Below are positions 1 to 7,375 of a stretch of DNA of 19,064 bases, piece by piece. The notes under the pieces were generated by a model. That model saw only the letters and a list, made by a program, of their open reading frames with translations, was not told the DNA's origin and did no database searches. The translations under genes and the position numbers were made by a program. Each line of letters starts with the position of its first letter. Positions within the stretch are counted from its first letter, which is position 1. Source of the DNA: Prevotella sp. (GTDB lineage Bacteria > Bacteroidota > Bacteroidia > Bacteroidales > Bacteroidaceae); the NCBI GenBank assembly GCA_022732315.1, contig JAIJUV010000031.1:1-19064 (forward strand), read 5' to 3'.

Positions 1-4
1 AAGA

Positions 5-135
5 CGCCCTGTAAGGGCAAAAGCTTTATGTTTTGTCTGGAGTTTTAAAGCTTTTGCCCTTACAGGGCGACAGGTTTGCGTCCGTAATTACCCAGGGCGA
101 TGCCCTGGGCTAGGGGCTTCTGCCCTTTCAGGGCG
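5..135. repeat. REP-like palindrome cluster (GCCCTnnnAGGGC family)
   Basis: Seen directly: a perfect 24-bp inverted repeat (5-28 with 46-69, 17-nt spacer), each arm of which is itself built on the mini-palindrome GCCCT-nnn-AGGGC (6-18 and 56-68). Downstream lie CCCAGGGC-gat-GCCCTGGG (91-109) and another GCCCT-ttc-AGGGC (122-134). All four cores are short GC-rich hairpins with 3-nt loops. This is the architecture of REP (repetitive extragenic palindromic) elements, and similar GCCCT/AGGGC sequences are, from memory, dispersed in Bacteroidota genomes. No REP-associated transposase is in the window. Folded as RNA or single strand, the long arm pair would make a large hairpin. Confidence 0.75.
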
Positions 136-163
136 TGTGGGACAAAACTTGCGAAAGTTCAGT

Positions 164-212
164 AGCTTAGAGCTTAGAGTTTAGAGCTTAGAAGTTATAG
201 TTTATAGTTTAC
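164..212. repeat. Seven tandem 7-bp units upstream of rlmH
   Basis: Seven consecutive heptamers can be read: four of AGCTTAG/AGTTTAG type (164-191) followed by three of A(A/G)(G/T)TTA(T/C) type (192-212). The array ends 10 bp before the rlmH start codon, so it would lie in the 5' leader or overlap the promoter. No TAnnTTTG promoter box is visible in or near it. Copy-number change by slippage would alter leader length; that is inference. Confidence 0.75.
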
Positions 213-222
213 TGTTAAGGAA

Positions 223-693
223 ATGAAGACAGAATTGATATTGGTCGGAAAGACCGTGAACAAGCATTTCGTGGCGGGCATCAAGGATTATGCCGAGCGC
301 ATCACCCACTACATGCCCTTCAACATCACTACCATCCCGGAGCTCAAAAATACCAAGAGCCTCAGCGAACAGCAGCAGAAGGAACGGGAGGGCGAACTGA
401 TTCTGAAGCAGATTCAGCCTTCGGATACCGTGGTGCTGATGGATGAGCACGGACAGGAGTTCCGCAGCATCGAGTTTGCCAAGTGGATAGAGCGCAAGCA
501 GGCCACTGCCCGAAGACTCGTATTCGTGATTGGCGGTCCCTACGGCTTCTCGCAGGCAGTGTACGACCGCGCCAACGAAAAAATCTCGCTCTCGAAGATG
601 ACATTCTCCCACCAGATGGTGAGGCTCATCTTCACCGAGGCCCTCTATCGCGCTTGCACCATTATAAAAGGAGAGCCTTATCATCACGAATAA
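223..693 (+). CDS. rlmH: 23S rRNA (pseudouridine-1915-N3) methyltransferase RlmH
   Basis: A 156-residue SPOUT-class methyltransferase that methylates the N3 of pseudouridine 1915 in helix 69 of 23S rRNA on the assembled ribosome, using S-adenosylmethionine. Visible hallmarks are the SAM-binding trefoil-knot loop IGGPYG (G104-G108), the segment KMTFSHQMVRL, the EALYRA helix, and the C-terminal GEPYHHE that closes the family. Length matches the usual 155-160 residues, so it is complete. The ATG at 223 lies directly after a run of 7-bp repeats and is preceded by AAGGAA, a weak purine-rich stretch. It stands alone between two repeat clusters of different families. Identification is very secure; only its transcription start is not visible. 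Confidence 0.97.
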   Translation: MKTELILVGKTVNKHFVAGIKDYAERITHYMPFNITTIPELKNTKSLSEQQQKEREGELILKQIQPSDTVVLMDEHGQEFRSIEFAKWIERKQATARRLVFVIGGPYGFSQAVYDRANEKISLSKMTFSHQMVRLIFTEALYRACTIIKGEPYHHE

Positions 694-727
694 AAGGAGC
701 AGAACTTTTTGCAAGTGGTGTCCTGCC

Positions 728-960
728 GTCCCCGAAGGGGGCGAACGTGAATAACCGCAGGTGGAATGACCAAAGGTCATGAAACCTGCGGATTGCAAGC
801 TAACTCACTCCAAACGTCCCCGAAGGGGGCGAACAGGAGCAAGATTGGGTGTTGTTCGCCCCCTTCGGGGACGCTACCTCCCTCCTATTGGCTGTCCGCA
901 GGTTCCATGACCTTCGGTCATTCCACCAGCGGTTATTGAAAGTTGGCCCCCTTCGGGGAC
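728..960. repeat. Nested inverted pair of a second REP-like element
   Basis: A 65-bp unit at 728-792 recurs in reverse orientation at 896-960 with a few substitutions. Each unit has a GTCCCC-GAA-GGGGGC core followed by a hairpin with arms CCGCAGGT/ACCTGCGG (755-762 with 784-791) that encloses ATGACC-aaa-GGTCAT (766-780). Between the two units, another perfect 19-bp inverted pair of the core alone lies at 816-834 and 854-872. The result is four cores, two in each orientation, nested as A-c-c'-A'. This resembles the mosaic BIME arrangement of REP elements. It fills nearly all of the rlmH-uvrA gap; no gene is supported here. Confidence 0.8.
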
Positions 961-973
961 CGGAGGTTACCTA

Positions 974-1005
974 TGAAACTTGCAAAACATGTGAAACTTG
1001 CAAAA
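974..1005 (+). repeat. 14-bp direct repeat ahead of uvrA
   Basis: TGAAACTTGCAAAA occurs twice at an 18-bp interval (974-987 and 992-1005), just before the uvrA start at 1022. Because it lies where the uvrA leader or promoter should be, it could be a duplicated promoter or regulator site, but no TAnnTTTG box is recognisable. Function unknown. Confidence 0.6.
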
Positions 1006-1021
1006 TTTGAATATTAAAATC

Positions 1022-3934
1022 ATGAAGAAATATATAGAAATAAAAGGGGCGAGAGCCAACAACCTGAAGAATATCGACGTGAAGATTCCACAGGGCAAAT
1101 TCGTTGCCATTACGGGAGTCTCAGGGTCGGGAAAATCTTCTCTGGCTTTCGATACCCTATACGCCGAGGGCCAGCGCCGCTACGTGGAGTCGCTGTCTTC
1201 CTACGCCCGTCAGTTCTTGGGAAGAATGACCAAGCCCGAGTGTGATTTCATCAAAGGATTGCCGCCAGCCATCGCCATCGAACAGAAGGTGATAGCCCGC
1301 AACCCACGCTCCACCGTGGGCACCAGCACAGAGATTTACGAATACCTGCGACTGCTCTTCGCCCGCATCGGAAAAACCTATTCGCCTATCAGCGGACAGG
1401 AGGTGAAACGGCATACCACGGAGGATCTCCTGGCCTGCACCCGACAGTATTCCAAGGGCACCAAGTTCGTAATCCTCGCCCCAATCCATGTCATCGAAGA
1501 CCGCACCCTCAGAGAGCAGCTGGAGATGTACATGCAGGAGGGTTATGCCCGAATCATGCAGAAGGGTGAATTCATCAGAATAGAGGATTTCCTGGAAACT
1601 GGCGATGAGAATTCTGAAAACAAGGAGCTTCTGGATGCAAGCGGTGAAGAACTCATCCAGATGCTGAAAGAGCAGAACCGGGAAATCTATCTCGTTATCG
1701 ACCGCGCATCGGTGAGCGACGAGAAGGATGATATCAGCCGTCTCTTCGACTCTGCCGAAACCGCCTTCTACGAGGGCGACGGCGCCTGCCGACTCGTCTT
1801 CCCGCCAAGCAACATCTGCTATGACTTCTCTACCCGATTCGAAGCTGACGGCATGAAGTTTGAGGAACCTACCGACAATATGTTTGCCTTCAATTCGCCG
1901 CTGGGCGCCTGCCCTACCTGCGAGGGCTTCGGAAGCGTTATCGGCATCGACGAAAAACTCGTGATTCCTAACACTTCGCTGAGCCTCTACGACGGTTGCG
2001 TGGTGTGCTGGCGTGGCGAGAAGATGGGCATGTGGCTCAAGGAATTCATCCGCCGTGCGGAACCCTACAACTTCCCTATCTTCAAGCCGTACTACGAACT
2101 GACGCAGCAGGAGAAGGACTGGCTCTGGCACGGACTGCCATCAGAAAAAGAACGTGATCCGCACGACCGCGTGAGCATCGACGAGTTCTTCAGAATGGTG
2201 AAGGAAAACCAGTATAAGATTCAATACCGCGTGATGCTGAGCCGATTCAGAGGAAAGACCGTATGCCCTGCCTGTCACGGCACCCGACTCAAAAAGGAGG
2301 CGAACTACGTAAAGATTGGCGGCAAGAGCATCACCGAACTGGTCGATATGTCAATCGTGAACCTCAGCGCCTGGTTCAGAAACCTGGAGCTATCGGATAA
2401 CGAGAAGGAGATAGCCAAGCGCCTGCTCACCGAGATTACCCATCGCCTGCAATTCCTGCTGGATGTGGGTTTGGGCTATCTTACGCTCAACCGACTGTCG
2501 AATACCCTTTCCGGAGGTGAAAGCCAGCGCATCAACCTGACCACCAACCTGGGTTCTTCGCTGGTGGGAAGCGTGTATATCCTGGATGAGCCGAGCATCG
2601 GACTCCACAGCCGTGACACCGCCCGACTGATCAAGGTGTTGCGAGAGTTGCAGGAACTGGGCAACACCGTGGTGGTGGTAGAGCACGACGAGGAGATTAT
2701 GCGGGCTGCCGACTATCTGATAGACATCGGTCCGGATGCCGGACGCTTGGGCGGCAGACTGGTATATGCCGGTCCGCATTCAGAATATTCCACCACCGAC
2801 CCTACCGAGCAGCAGGCGTTGCTGGAGAAATATCCCGAGAGTCACACCATCCAGTATCTCACGCACCACGAAACCATCGACCGCCCATCGAGCCATCGCA
2901 TCTGGAACCGATTCATCGAAATCAAGGGCGCCAGAATGAACAATCTGCGTGGCATCGACGTGAAGATTCCGCTCAACGTATTCACCTGTGTAACCGGCGT
3001 ATCGGGCTCAGGAAAGAGTTCGCTCATCAAGGGCATCCTCTACCCGGCAATGCGCAGAAAGCTGGACCTGGTGGCTGATGCTCCGGGCGAATATACATCG
3101 ATGGAGGGCGACGTGGACGCCATCAAGCACGTGGAGTTCGTAGACCAGAATCCTATCGGCAAGAGCACCCGCAGCAACCCTGCCACCTATCTGAAGGCAT
3201 ACGATGCCATCAGAAGTCTCTTTGCCAACCAGCCGCTCGCCAAGCAGATGGGCTTCACGCCGCAGTACTTCTCCTTCAACACCGAGGGCGGAAGATGCGA
3301 GGAATGCAAGGGCGCGGGATACGTAACCATCGAGATGCAGTTTATGGCCGACCTGACGCTGACATGCGAGGCATGCAAGGGCAAGCGATTCAAGCACGAC
3401 ATCCTGGAGGTGCACGTGGCAGGAAAGAACATCAACGATGTGCTCAACATGACCGTGAACGAGGCCATCGAGTTCTTCAGCGACGAGAAGAACCAGCTCC
3501 ATGAGGGCGACTTCGACTTCTGCCGCACCATCGTGAGCCGACTGAAGCCGCTGCAGGATGTGGGACTGGGCTATATCAAGCTGGGACAGAGTTCGAGCAC
3601 GCTTTCGGGCGGTGAGAACCAGCGCGTGAAACTGGCTTATTTCATCAGCAAAGAGGAGCAGGCACCAACGCTCTTCATCTTCGACGAGCCAACCACGGGT
3701 CTCCACTTCCACGACATCAAGCGCCTGCTGCACGCCTTCAATGCCCTGATAGAAAGGGGTCATTCGCTGGTGGTCATCGAGCACAACCTTGATGTAATCA
3801 AATGTGCCGACTACATCATCGATCTGGGACCTGAAGGCGGCGACAAGGGTGGCAACCTGGTGGTGGAAGGAACTCCCGAGGAAGTGGCAGCCTGCCGAGA
3901 GAGTTTGACGGGACAGTTCCTTGCCAAGCTCTAA
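1022..3934 (+). CDS. uvrA: Excinuclease ABC subunit UvrA
   Basis: The DNA damage-sensing ATPase of nucleotide excision repair, which loads UvrB at lesions. Two ABC ATPase halves are visible: Walker A GVSGSGKSS at residues 32-40 and again at about 659-667, signature LSGGES at about 496 and LSGGEN at about 861, and Walker B regions YILDEPSIGLH and FIFDEPTTGLH. Zinc-binding CxxC pairs are C297/C300 (GACPTC), C415/C418 (CPACHGTRL), and two in the second half (CEECKGAG, CEACKGKRF). The pair normally found some 20 residues before GACPTC in E. coli-type UvrA is absent (FEADGM is there instead). The reading frame extends upstream to a TTG at 998, but ATG 1022 starts the conserved KYIEIKGARANNLKN segment, giving 970 residues, slightly longer than the usual 940. 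It could be one of several UvrA paralogues of the genome. Confidence 0.95.
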   Translation: MKKYIEIKGARANNLKNIDVKIPQGKFVAITGVSGSGKSSLAFDTLYAEGQRRYVESLSSYARQFLGRMTKPECDFIKGLPPAIAIEQKVIARNPRSTVGTSTEIYEYLRLLFARIGKTYSPISGQEVKRHTTEDLLACTRQYSKGTKFVILAPIHVIEDRTLREQLEMYMQEGYARIMQKGEFIRIEDFLETGDENSENKELLDASGEELIQMLKEQNREIYLVIDRASVSDEKDDISRLFDSAETAFYEGDGACRLVFPPSNICYDFSTRFEADGMKFEEPTDNMFAFNSPLGACPTCEGFGSVIGIDEKLVIPNTSLSLYDGCVVCWRGEKMGMWLKEFIRRAEPYNFPIFKPYYELTQQEKDWLWHGLPSEKERDPHDRVSIDEFFRMVKENQYKIQYRVMLSRFRGKTVCPACHGTRLKKEANYVKIGGKSITELVDMSIVNLSAWFRNLELSDNEKEIAKRLLTEITHRLQFLLDVGLGYLTLNRLSNTLSGGESQRINLTTNLGSSLVGSVYILDEPSIGLHSRDTARLIKVLRELQELGNTVVVVEHDEEIMRAADYLIDIGPDAGRLGGRLVYAGPHSEYSTTDPTEQQALLEKYPESHTIQYLTHHETIDRPSSHRIWNRFIEIKGARMNNLRGIDVKIPLNVFTCVTGVSGSGKSSLIKGILYPAMRRKLDLVADAPGEYTSMEGDVDAIKHVEFVDQNPIGKSTRSNPATYLKAYDAIRSLFANQPLAKQMGFTPQYFSFNTEGGRCEECKGAGYVTIEMQFMADLTLTCEACKGKRFKHDILEVHVAGKNINDVLNMTVNEAIEFFSDEKNQLHEGDFDFCRTIVSRLKPLQDVGLGYIKLGQSSSTLSGGENQRVKLAYFISKEEQAPTLFIFDEPTTGLHFHDIKRLLHAFNALIERGHSLVVIEHNLDVIKCADYIIDLGPEGGDKGGNLVVEGTPEEVAACRESLTGQFLAKL

Positions 3935-3954
3935 AATTCGTTGCTAATTAATAA

Positions 3955-3998
3955 ATATCGCCACTTATTTTATAAATAATGTAAAAAAGTGGCGATAT
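3955..3998 (+). terminator. Hairpin after uvrA
   Basis: A perfect 12-bp inverted repeat, ATATCGCCACTT at 3955-3966 and its complement at 3987-3998, with a 20-nt AT-rich loop, starts 20 bp after the uvrA stop. It is not followed by a clean T-run, so termination is likely but not proven; an operator upstream of the next promoter is the alternative. Confidence 0.55.
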
Positions 3999-4013
3999 AC
4001 TAAACTTTATATG

Positions 4014-4021
4014 TAATTTTG
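4014..4021 (+). promoter_or_regulatory. Bacteroidota -7 promoter box for the DUF1573 gene
   Basis: TAATTTTG fits the Bacteroidota -7 consensus TAnnTTTG and is followed by GCATC, as is common at such promoters. The -33 TTTG is not evident at the expected distance (GGCG there). Transcription would begin near 4028, giving a leader of about 40 nt to the ATG at 4067. Confidence 0.5.
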
Positions 4022-4066
4022 CATCCAAATAGATAAAAGAAATCTAAAGATAAGAAAGGATATAAA

Positions 4067-4450
4067 ATGAAAAGAATCATATTGGCTCTGACCATGCTTG
4101 TAGCCATGGTAACAAGCGCCTCTGCCCAGGCAGAGATCAAGTTTGAAAAGGTGGTACACAACTTTGGCACCTTTGAGGAGACTTCGCCAGTTCAGAAGGC
4201 TACATTCACCTTCACAAACGTGGGCAACAAGCCTCTCGTTATCAATCAGGCCATCGCCAGCTGCGGTTGCACGGTGCCTTCTTACACCAAGCAGCCTATC
4301 GCTCCTGGTCAGAAGGGGCAGATTAGCGTAACCTACAATGGCAAGGGCATGTTCCCGGGCCACTTCAAGAAGAGTATCACCATTCGCACCAATGGCAATG
4401 TGGAGATGTCACGCATCTACATTGAGGGTGTGATGAATGAAAAGAAATAA
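4067..4450 (+). CDS. Secreted DUF1573 domain protein
   Basis: A 127-residue exported protein. Residues 1-20 form a signal peptide (KR, hydrophobic stretch, cleavage expected after SASA). The rest is one Ig-like beta domain of the DUF1573 type, recognised by FxFxxVGNKPLVI, then SCGCTVP (C66 and C68), IAPGQKGQISVTYN and a closing KSITIRTN strand. DUF1573 proteins are abundant in Bacteroidota envelopes; their biochemical role is not established, so I assign none. The short length with a single domain is typical. It follows a probable promoter at 4014-4021, and the next gene begins 2 bp after its stop, so the two are probably co-transcribed. Confidence 0.9.
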   Translation: MKRIILALTMLVAMVTSASAQAEIKFEKVVHNFGTFEETSPVQKATFTFTNVGNKPLVINQAIASCGCTVPSYTKQPIAPGQKGQISVTYNGKGMFPGHFKKSITIRTNGNVEMSRIYIEGVMNEKK

Positions 4451-4452
4451 GC

Positions 4453-5328
4453 ATGATATTTTATTTCTCAGGAACAGGAAATACGAAGTGGGCGGCGTCA
4501 AAACTGGCGTCGGCTACTCATGAAGACTTGATTTCCATCGCTCCCTACATGAGGGCTGATGATTCAAGCCATACCCTAGCCGAGCCGTTTATTCTGAAAG
4601 AGAATGAACGGCTCGGATTCGTTTTCCCCGTACACGGCTGGAGGGTTCCCAAACTGGTAAGGGAGTTTATCGGAAAGATGAAGGTTCAGAGGGAAGAACC
4701 GGATGCTGAAAGAAATTCGGCCTCAGCAGAAAGCAAGGCTTCATCGGCCTCAGCCAGAAATCAGCCTTTCGCCTATTGCGTTTGTACGGCGGGCGACAGC
4801 ATCGGCCTCACCATCGAAAACCTGAACGAAGTTATCTCTCAGAATCCGTCGCTTCAAGCCCTGGGCATCACGAAGGTATCTTCCTCCTACTCTCTCATTA
4901 TGCCGGAATCCTACGTGGGTCTTCCCTTTATGGATGTAGACCCTAAGGAGAAGGAAATCAGGAAGAAATCGAAATCGGCGCAGAAACTAGCCGTAATCTG
5001 CGAGGAGATTTTCGACCGGAAGGAAGGCGTAAGCCGATTGGTAAAGGGTCCTATCCCATGGTTCTTCACCAAGGTAGTGGGCGGTTTCTTCGAGAACGTG
5101 CTCATCACCGACAAGCGATTCCATGTGGAGAAAGACAAGTGTGTGAAATGCGGCATCTGCGCCAACGTCTGTCCCGTGGGCGATATCAAGGGCGGTCACG
5201 GCGAATATCCCGAGTGGTTGCACCACAAGGATTGCCTCACCTGCTTCACCTGCTATCACCACTGTCCGCATCACGCCATCGAATTCGGAAACCAGACTCA
5301 GAAGAAGGGGCAATATTATTTTAAATAA
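4453..5328 (+). CDS. EFR1-type flavodoxin/4Fe-4S ferredoxin fusion
   Basis: A 291-residue cytoplasmic electron-transfer protein of the EFR1 family. The N-terminal flavodoxin-like half has the FMN phosphate loop FSGTGNTKWAA (residues 5-15) and FVFPVHGWRVPKLV. The C-terminal part carries two 4Fe-4S clusters: C230-x2-C233-x2-C236-x3-C240 (followed by PVGDI) and C261-x2-C264-x2-C267-x3-C271 (followed by PHHAIEF). Partners and substrates are unknown. Residues about 77-102 form an acidic, Ala/Ser-rich low-complexity insert between two flavodoxin strands, probably a flexible loop. It lies 2 bp after the DUF1573 gene and 55 bp before the peptidase gene. Family assignment is confident; the physiological role is not. 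Confidence 0.88.
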   Translation: MIFYFSGTGNTKWAASKLASATHEDLISIAPYMRADDSSHTLAEPFILKENERLGFVFPVHGWRVPKLVREFIGKMKVQREEPDAERNSASAESKASSASARNQPFAYCVCTAGDSIGLTIENLNEVISQNPSLQALGITKVSSSYSLIMPESYVGLPFMDVDPKEKEIRKKSKSAQKLAVICEEIFDRKEGVSRLVKGPIPWFFTKVVGGFFENVLITDKRFHVEKDKCVKCGICANVCPVGDIKGGHGEYPEWLHHKDCLTCFTCYHHCPHHAIEFGNQTQKKGQYYFK

Positions 5329-5383
5329 AACAGCTTGAATAAAAAAGATTCAAATAACCCAACTTGAATAAACAAAAAAATCA

Positions 5384-7294
5384 ATGAAAAGAACAACACT
5401 AAGCTTAGCTTTTGCCTTGCTGTCAGCCACTTCCATGTTCGCAGCCAAGGCACAACCAGGCATCTGCCAGGTTCAACTCGCCGACGGCAGCATCGTCTCA
5501 GCTTCACGCTTCGGCGATGAAAACTTCTGCTATTACATCACCACCGATGGTACTCCGCTGAAACTCAACGACAGCGGAAAATACGAAAAAACAACCATCG
5601 AGGAACTTCAGGCACAATACTCCGCTGCCCAGCAGGCACGCCAGATCAAAGCCAATCTGGTTAACCAGGCTTATCAGGAAATTCAGGCAAACCAAGCCAG
5701 CAGAGCCAGCGGCATCAACCCTCAAAACCGTTATTTCCCTCATACGGGCAGTCCCAAGGCACTGGTCATCCTCGTTGAATTCCCTGATTTGAAATTCAAG
5801 AGCAGCGACCCAGTGGCTACCTTCAACCACTATCTCAATGCCGAGATGGGCGAAGCTGCTCCGGAGGCCGATGCAGCCGTGTATTCCCAGAAATCCAAAC
5901 ACACCAACTATGGATCTGTAAGAGAATACTTCAAGTTCTGTAGCGAAGGAAAGTTCACCCCTCAGTTTGATGTGGTGGGCCCTGTCACCATGAGCCAGAA
6001 CTATGCTTATTATGGAAAAAACAGAAACGACGCTGACATCGACCAGGGCAACGACCAGATGCTCAGTGAGGCATGCGCCAAGATAGACAGCAAGGTGGAT
6101 TTCTCGAAATATGATTCTGATGGCGATGGCGTCGTAGACCTGGTATACATCATCTACGCCGGCTATTCCGAGAGCATTTCGGGCAATGACGCCAACTGTC
6201 TCTGGCCGAAATCGGGTACCACCACTTTCTTCCGCTACGACGAATACGGCAAGAAGCAAGGCATATTGAAGTGCGATGGCAAGAATTTCTCACGCTACGG
6301 CATCAACAACGAGCTGAACGGCAAGCCATCAGATACCAAGAATGGCCTCTACCAGATTAACGGTATCGGACTTTTCTGCCACGAATTCTCGCACACCCTG
6401 GGCTTGCCAGACCATTATCCAACCCAATTCCCAGCCAATACATCCGACAACCAGAGTCCGGAATTCTGGGATCTGATGGATGCGGGCGAATACACCTATG
6501 ATGGCTATCGCCCTACCCCATACACCCCTTGGGAGAAGATGCTGATGGGATGGGTGGACCCTATCACGCTGAGTGCATCGGAAGCCGAACAGCTGACCCT
6601 GGAACCATACGATGTGGCATCGAAGGCCTATAAGATTGATGCCGACGTGAACGATGAAAACTTCTCCATCAACCCGAACTACACAACGGGCTATGTGAGC
6701 GACCAGACCAAAAAAAATCTGAAGGAGAGAGCCCAGGGCGAATTCCTGCTGCTCCAAAATATCCGAAACGAAGGCTGGTATAAGTATCTTATGGGATATG
6801 GCATGCTGGTATGGCGCATCGACTATGCCGACAAAAACACTGTAAGTCTGGGCGATTTTCCTAACGACGAAAAGGGCATGCCAAGAGTAATGGTGGTGCC
6901 TGCCGATGGTCTCGTTATCAACCAGGCAAACTGTGGCGACAACAATACCTACAAGCATACCTGGGATGAATATACCCTGAGTCTTCAGAACGACCCGTTC
7001 CCAGCCTATAACGCAGGCGAAGACGGCAAGGACATCAACAGTCTCACCCAGGTGAAGTTCAACTGGAGTACCCTGACCACCCGTCCTCTCTACAACATCA
7101 AGAAGGATGAAGCCACCGGCATGGTAACCTTCGACTACCTAAAGGATTTCGCTGCCGATGCCGCCGTCAAGGGCATCACGATGGATGAAGACAACCAGCC
7201 AACGAAATACTTTGACCTGGAAGGTCGCAGCGTGCAGACCCCGAAGAAGGGTCATCTGTATATCACAAACAAAGGAAAGAAAGTGATTTTCTAA
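5384..7294 (+). CDS. Secreted M6-family metallopeptidase with short C-terminal tail
   Basis: A 636-residue secreted zinc endopeptidase. Residues 1-23 are a signal peptide (cleavage expected near AKAQ). The catalytic motif HEFSHTLGLPDH starts at H333, with zinc ligands H333 and H337, catalytic E334 and a third ligand in the LGLPDH part, followed by FWDLMDAGEY, the typical M6 (immune inhibitor A-like) continuation. KALVILVEFPDLKF near residue 125 opens the M6 domain, and YDSDGDGVVDLVYIIYAGY looks calcium binding. The last 28 residues (YFDLEGRSV, GHLYITNKGKKVIF) form a small tail seen on many Prevotella/Bacteroides exported proteins and reminiscent of a shortened type IX secretion signal. No promoter is visible in the 55-bp gap before it. 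Its stop codon sits inside a 17-bp tandem repeat. Confidence 0.9.
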   Translation: MKRTTLSLAFALLSATSMFAAKAQPGICQVQLADGSIVSASRFGDENFCYYITTDGTPLKLNDSGKYEKTTIEELQAQYSAAQQARQIKANLVNQAYQEIQANQASRASGINPQNRYFPHTGSPKALVILVEFPDLKFKSSDPVATFNHYLNAEMGEAAPEADAAVYSQKSKHTNYGSVREYFKFCSEGKFTPQFDVVGPVTMSQNYAYYGKNRNDADIDQGNDQMLSEACAKIDSKVDFSKYDSDGDGVVDLVYIIYAGYSESISGNDANCLWPKSGTTTFFRYDEYGKKQGILKCDGKNFSRYGINNELNGKPSDTKNGLYQINGIGLFCHEFSHTLGLPDHYPTQFPANTSDNQSPEFWDLMDAGEYTYDGYRPTPYTPWEKMLMGWVDPITLSASEAEQLTLEPYDVASKAYKIDADVNDENFSINPNYTTGYVSDQTKKNLKERAQGEFLLLQNIRNEGWYKYLMGYGMLVWRIDYADKNTVSLGDFPNDEKGMPRVMVVPADGLVINQANCGDNNTYKHTWDEYTLSLQNDPFPAYNAGEDGKDINSLTQVKFNWSTLTTRPLYNIKKDEATGMVTFDYLKDFAADAAVKGITMDEDNQPTKYFDLEGRSVQTPKKGHLYITNKGKKVIF

Positions 7295-7326
7295 AGAAAG
7301 TGGTTTTCTAAAGAAAGTAATTTTCT
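7276..7326 (+). repeat. Three 17-bp tandem units spanning the peptidase stop codon
   Basis: AAAGAAAGTGATTTTCT (7276-7292), AAAGAAAGTGGTTTTCT (7293-7309) and AAAGAAAGTAATTTTCT (7310-7326) follow one another. The peptidase stop TAA at 7292-7294 bridges units one and two, so the last five to six codons of the gene are the first unit. Because 17 is not a multiple of three, the copies downstream are out of frame. Confidence 0.85.
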
Positions 7327-7333
7327 AAAAACA

Positions 7334-7374
7334 GATAAAACTTCTATCCGCCAGTGGCAGATAGAAGTTTTATC
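7334..7374. terminator. Bidirectional hairpin between peptidase and YggS genes
   Basis: A perfect 15-bp inverted repeat (7334-7348 with 7360-7374; GATAAAACTTCTATC and complement) closes an 11-nt loop that can itself pair GCC/GGC. It lies between convergent genes and has A/T tracts on both sides, so it probably ends transcription in both directions. Confidence 0.8.
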
Positions 7375-7375
7375 A

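Noticed and set aside
202..798. A 198-codon minus-strand frame over rlmH
   Set aside because: rlmH is certain on the plus strand, and the antisense frame runs through REP-like repeats with no family resemblance.
728..960. Possible CRISPR array from the repeated GTCCCCGAAGGGGGC core
   Set aside because: Repeats alternate in orientation, spacers are unequal and few, and no cas gene is present.
998..1021. TTG start extending UvrA by 8 residues
   Set aside because: ATG at 1022 begins the conserved UvrA N terminus; the extension lies in a direct repeat.
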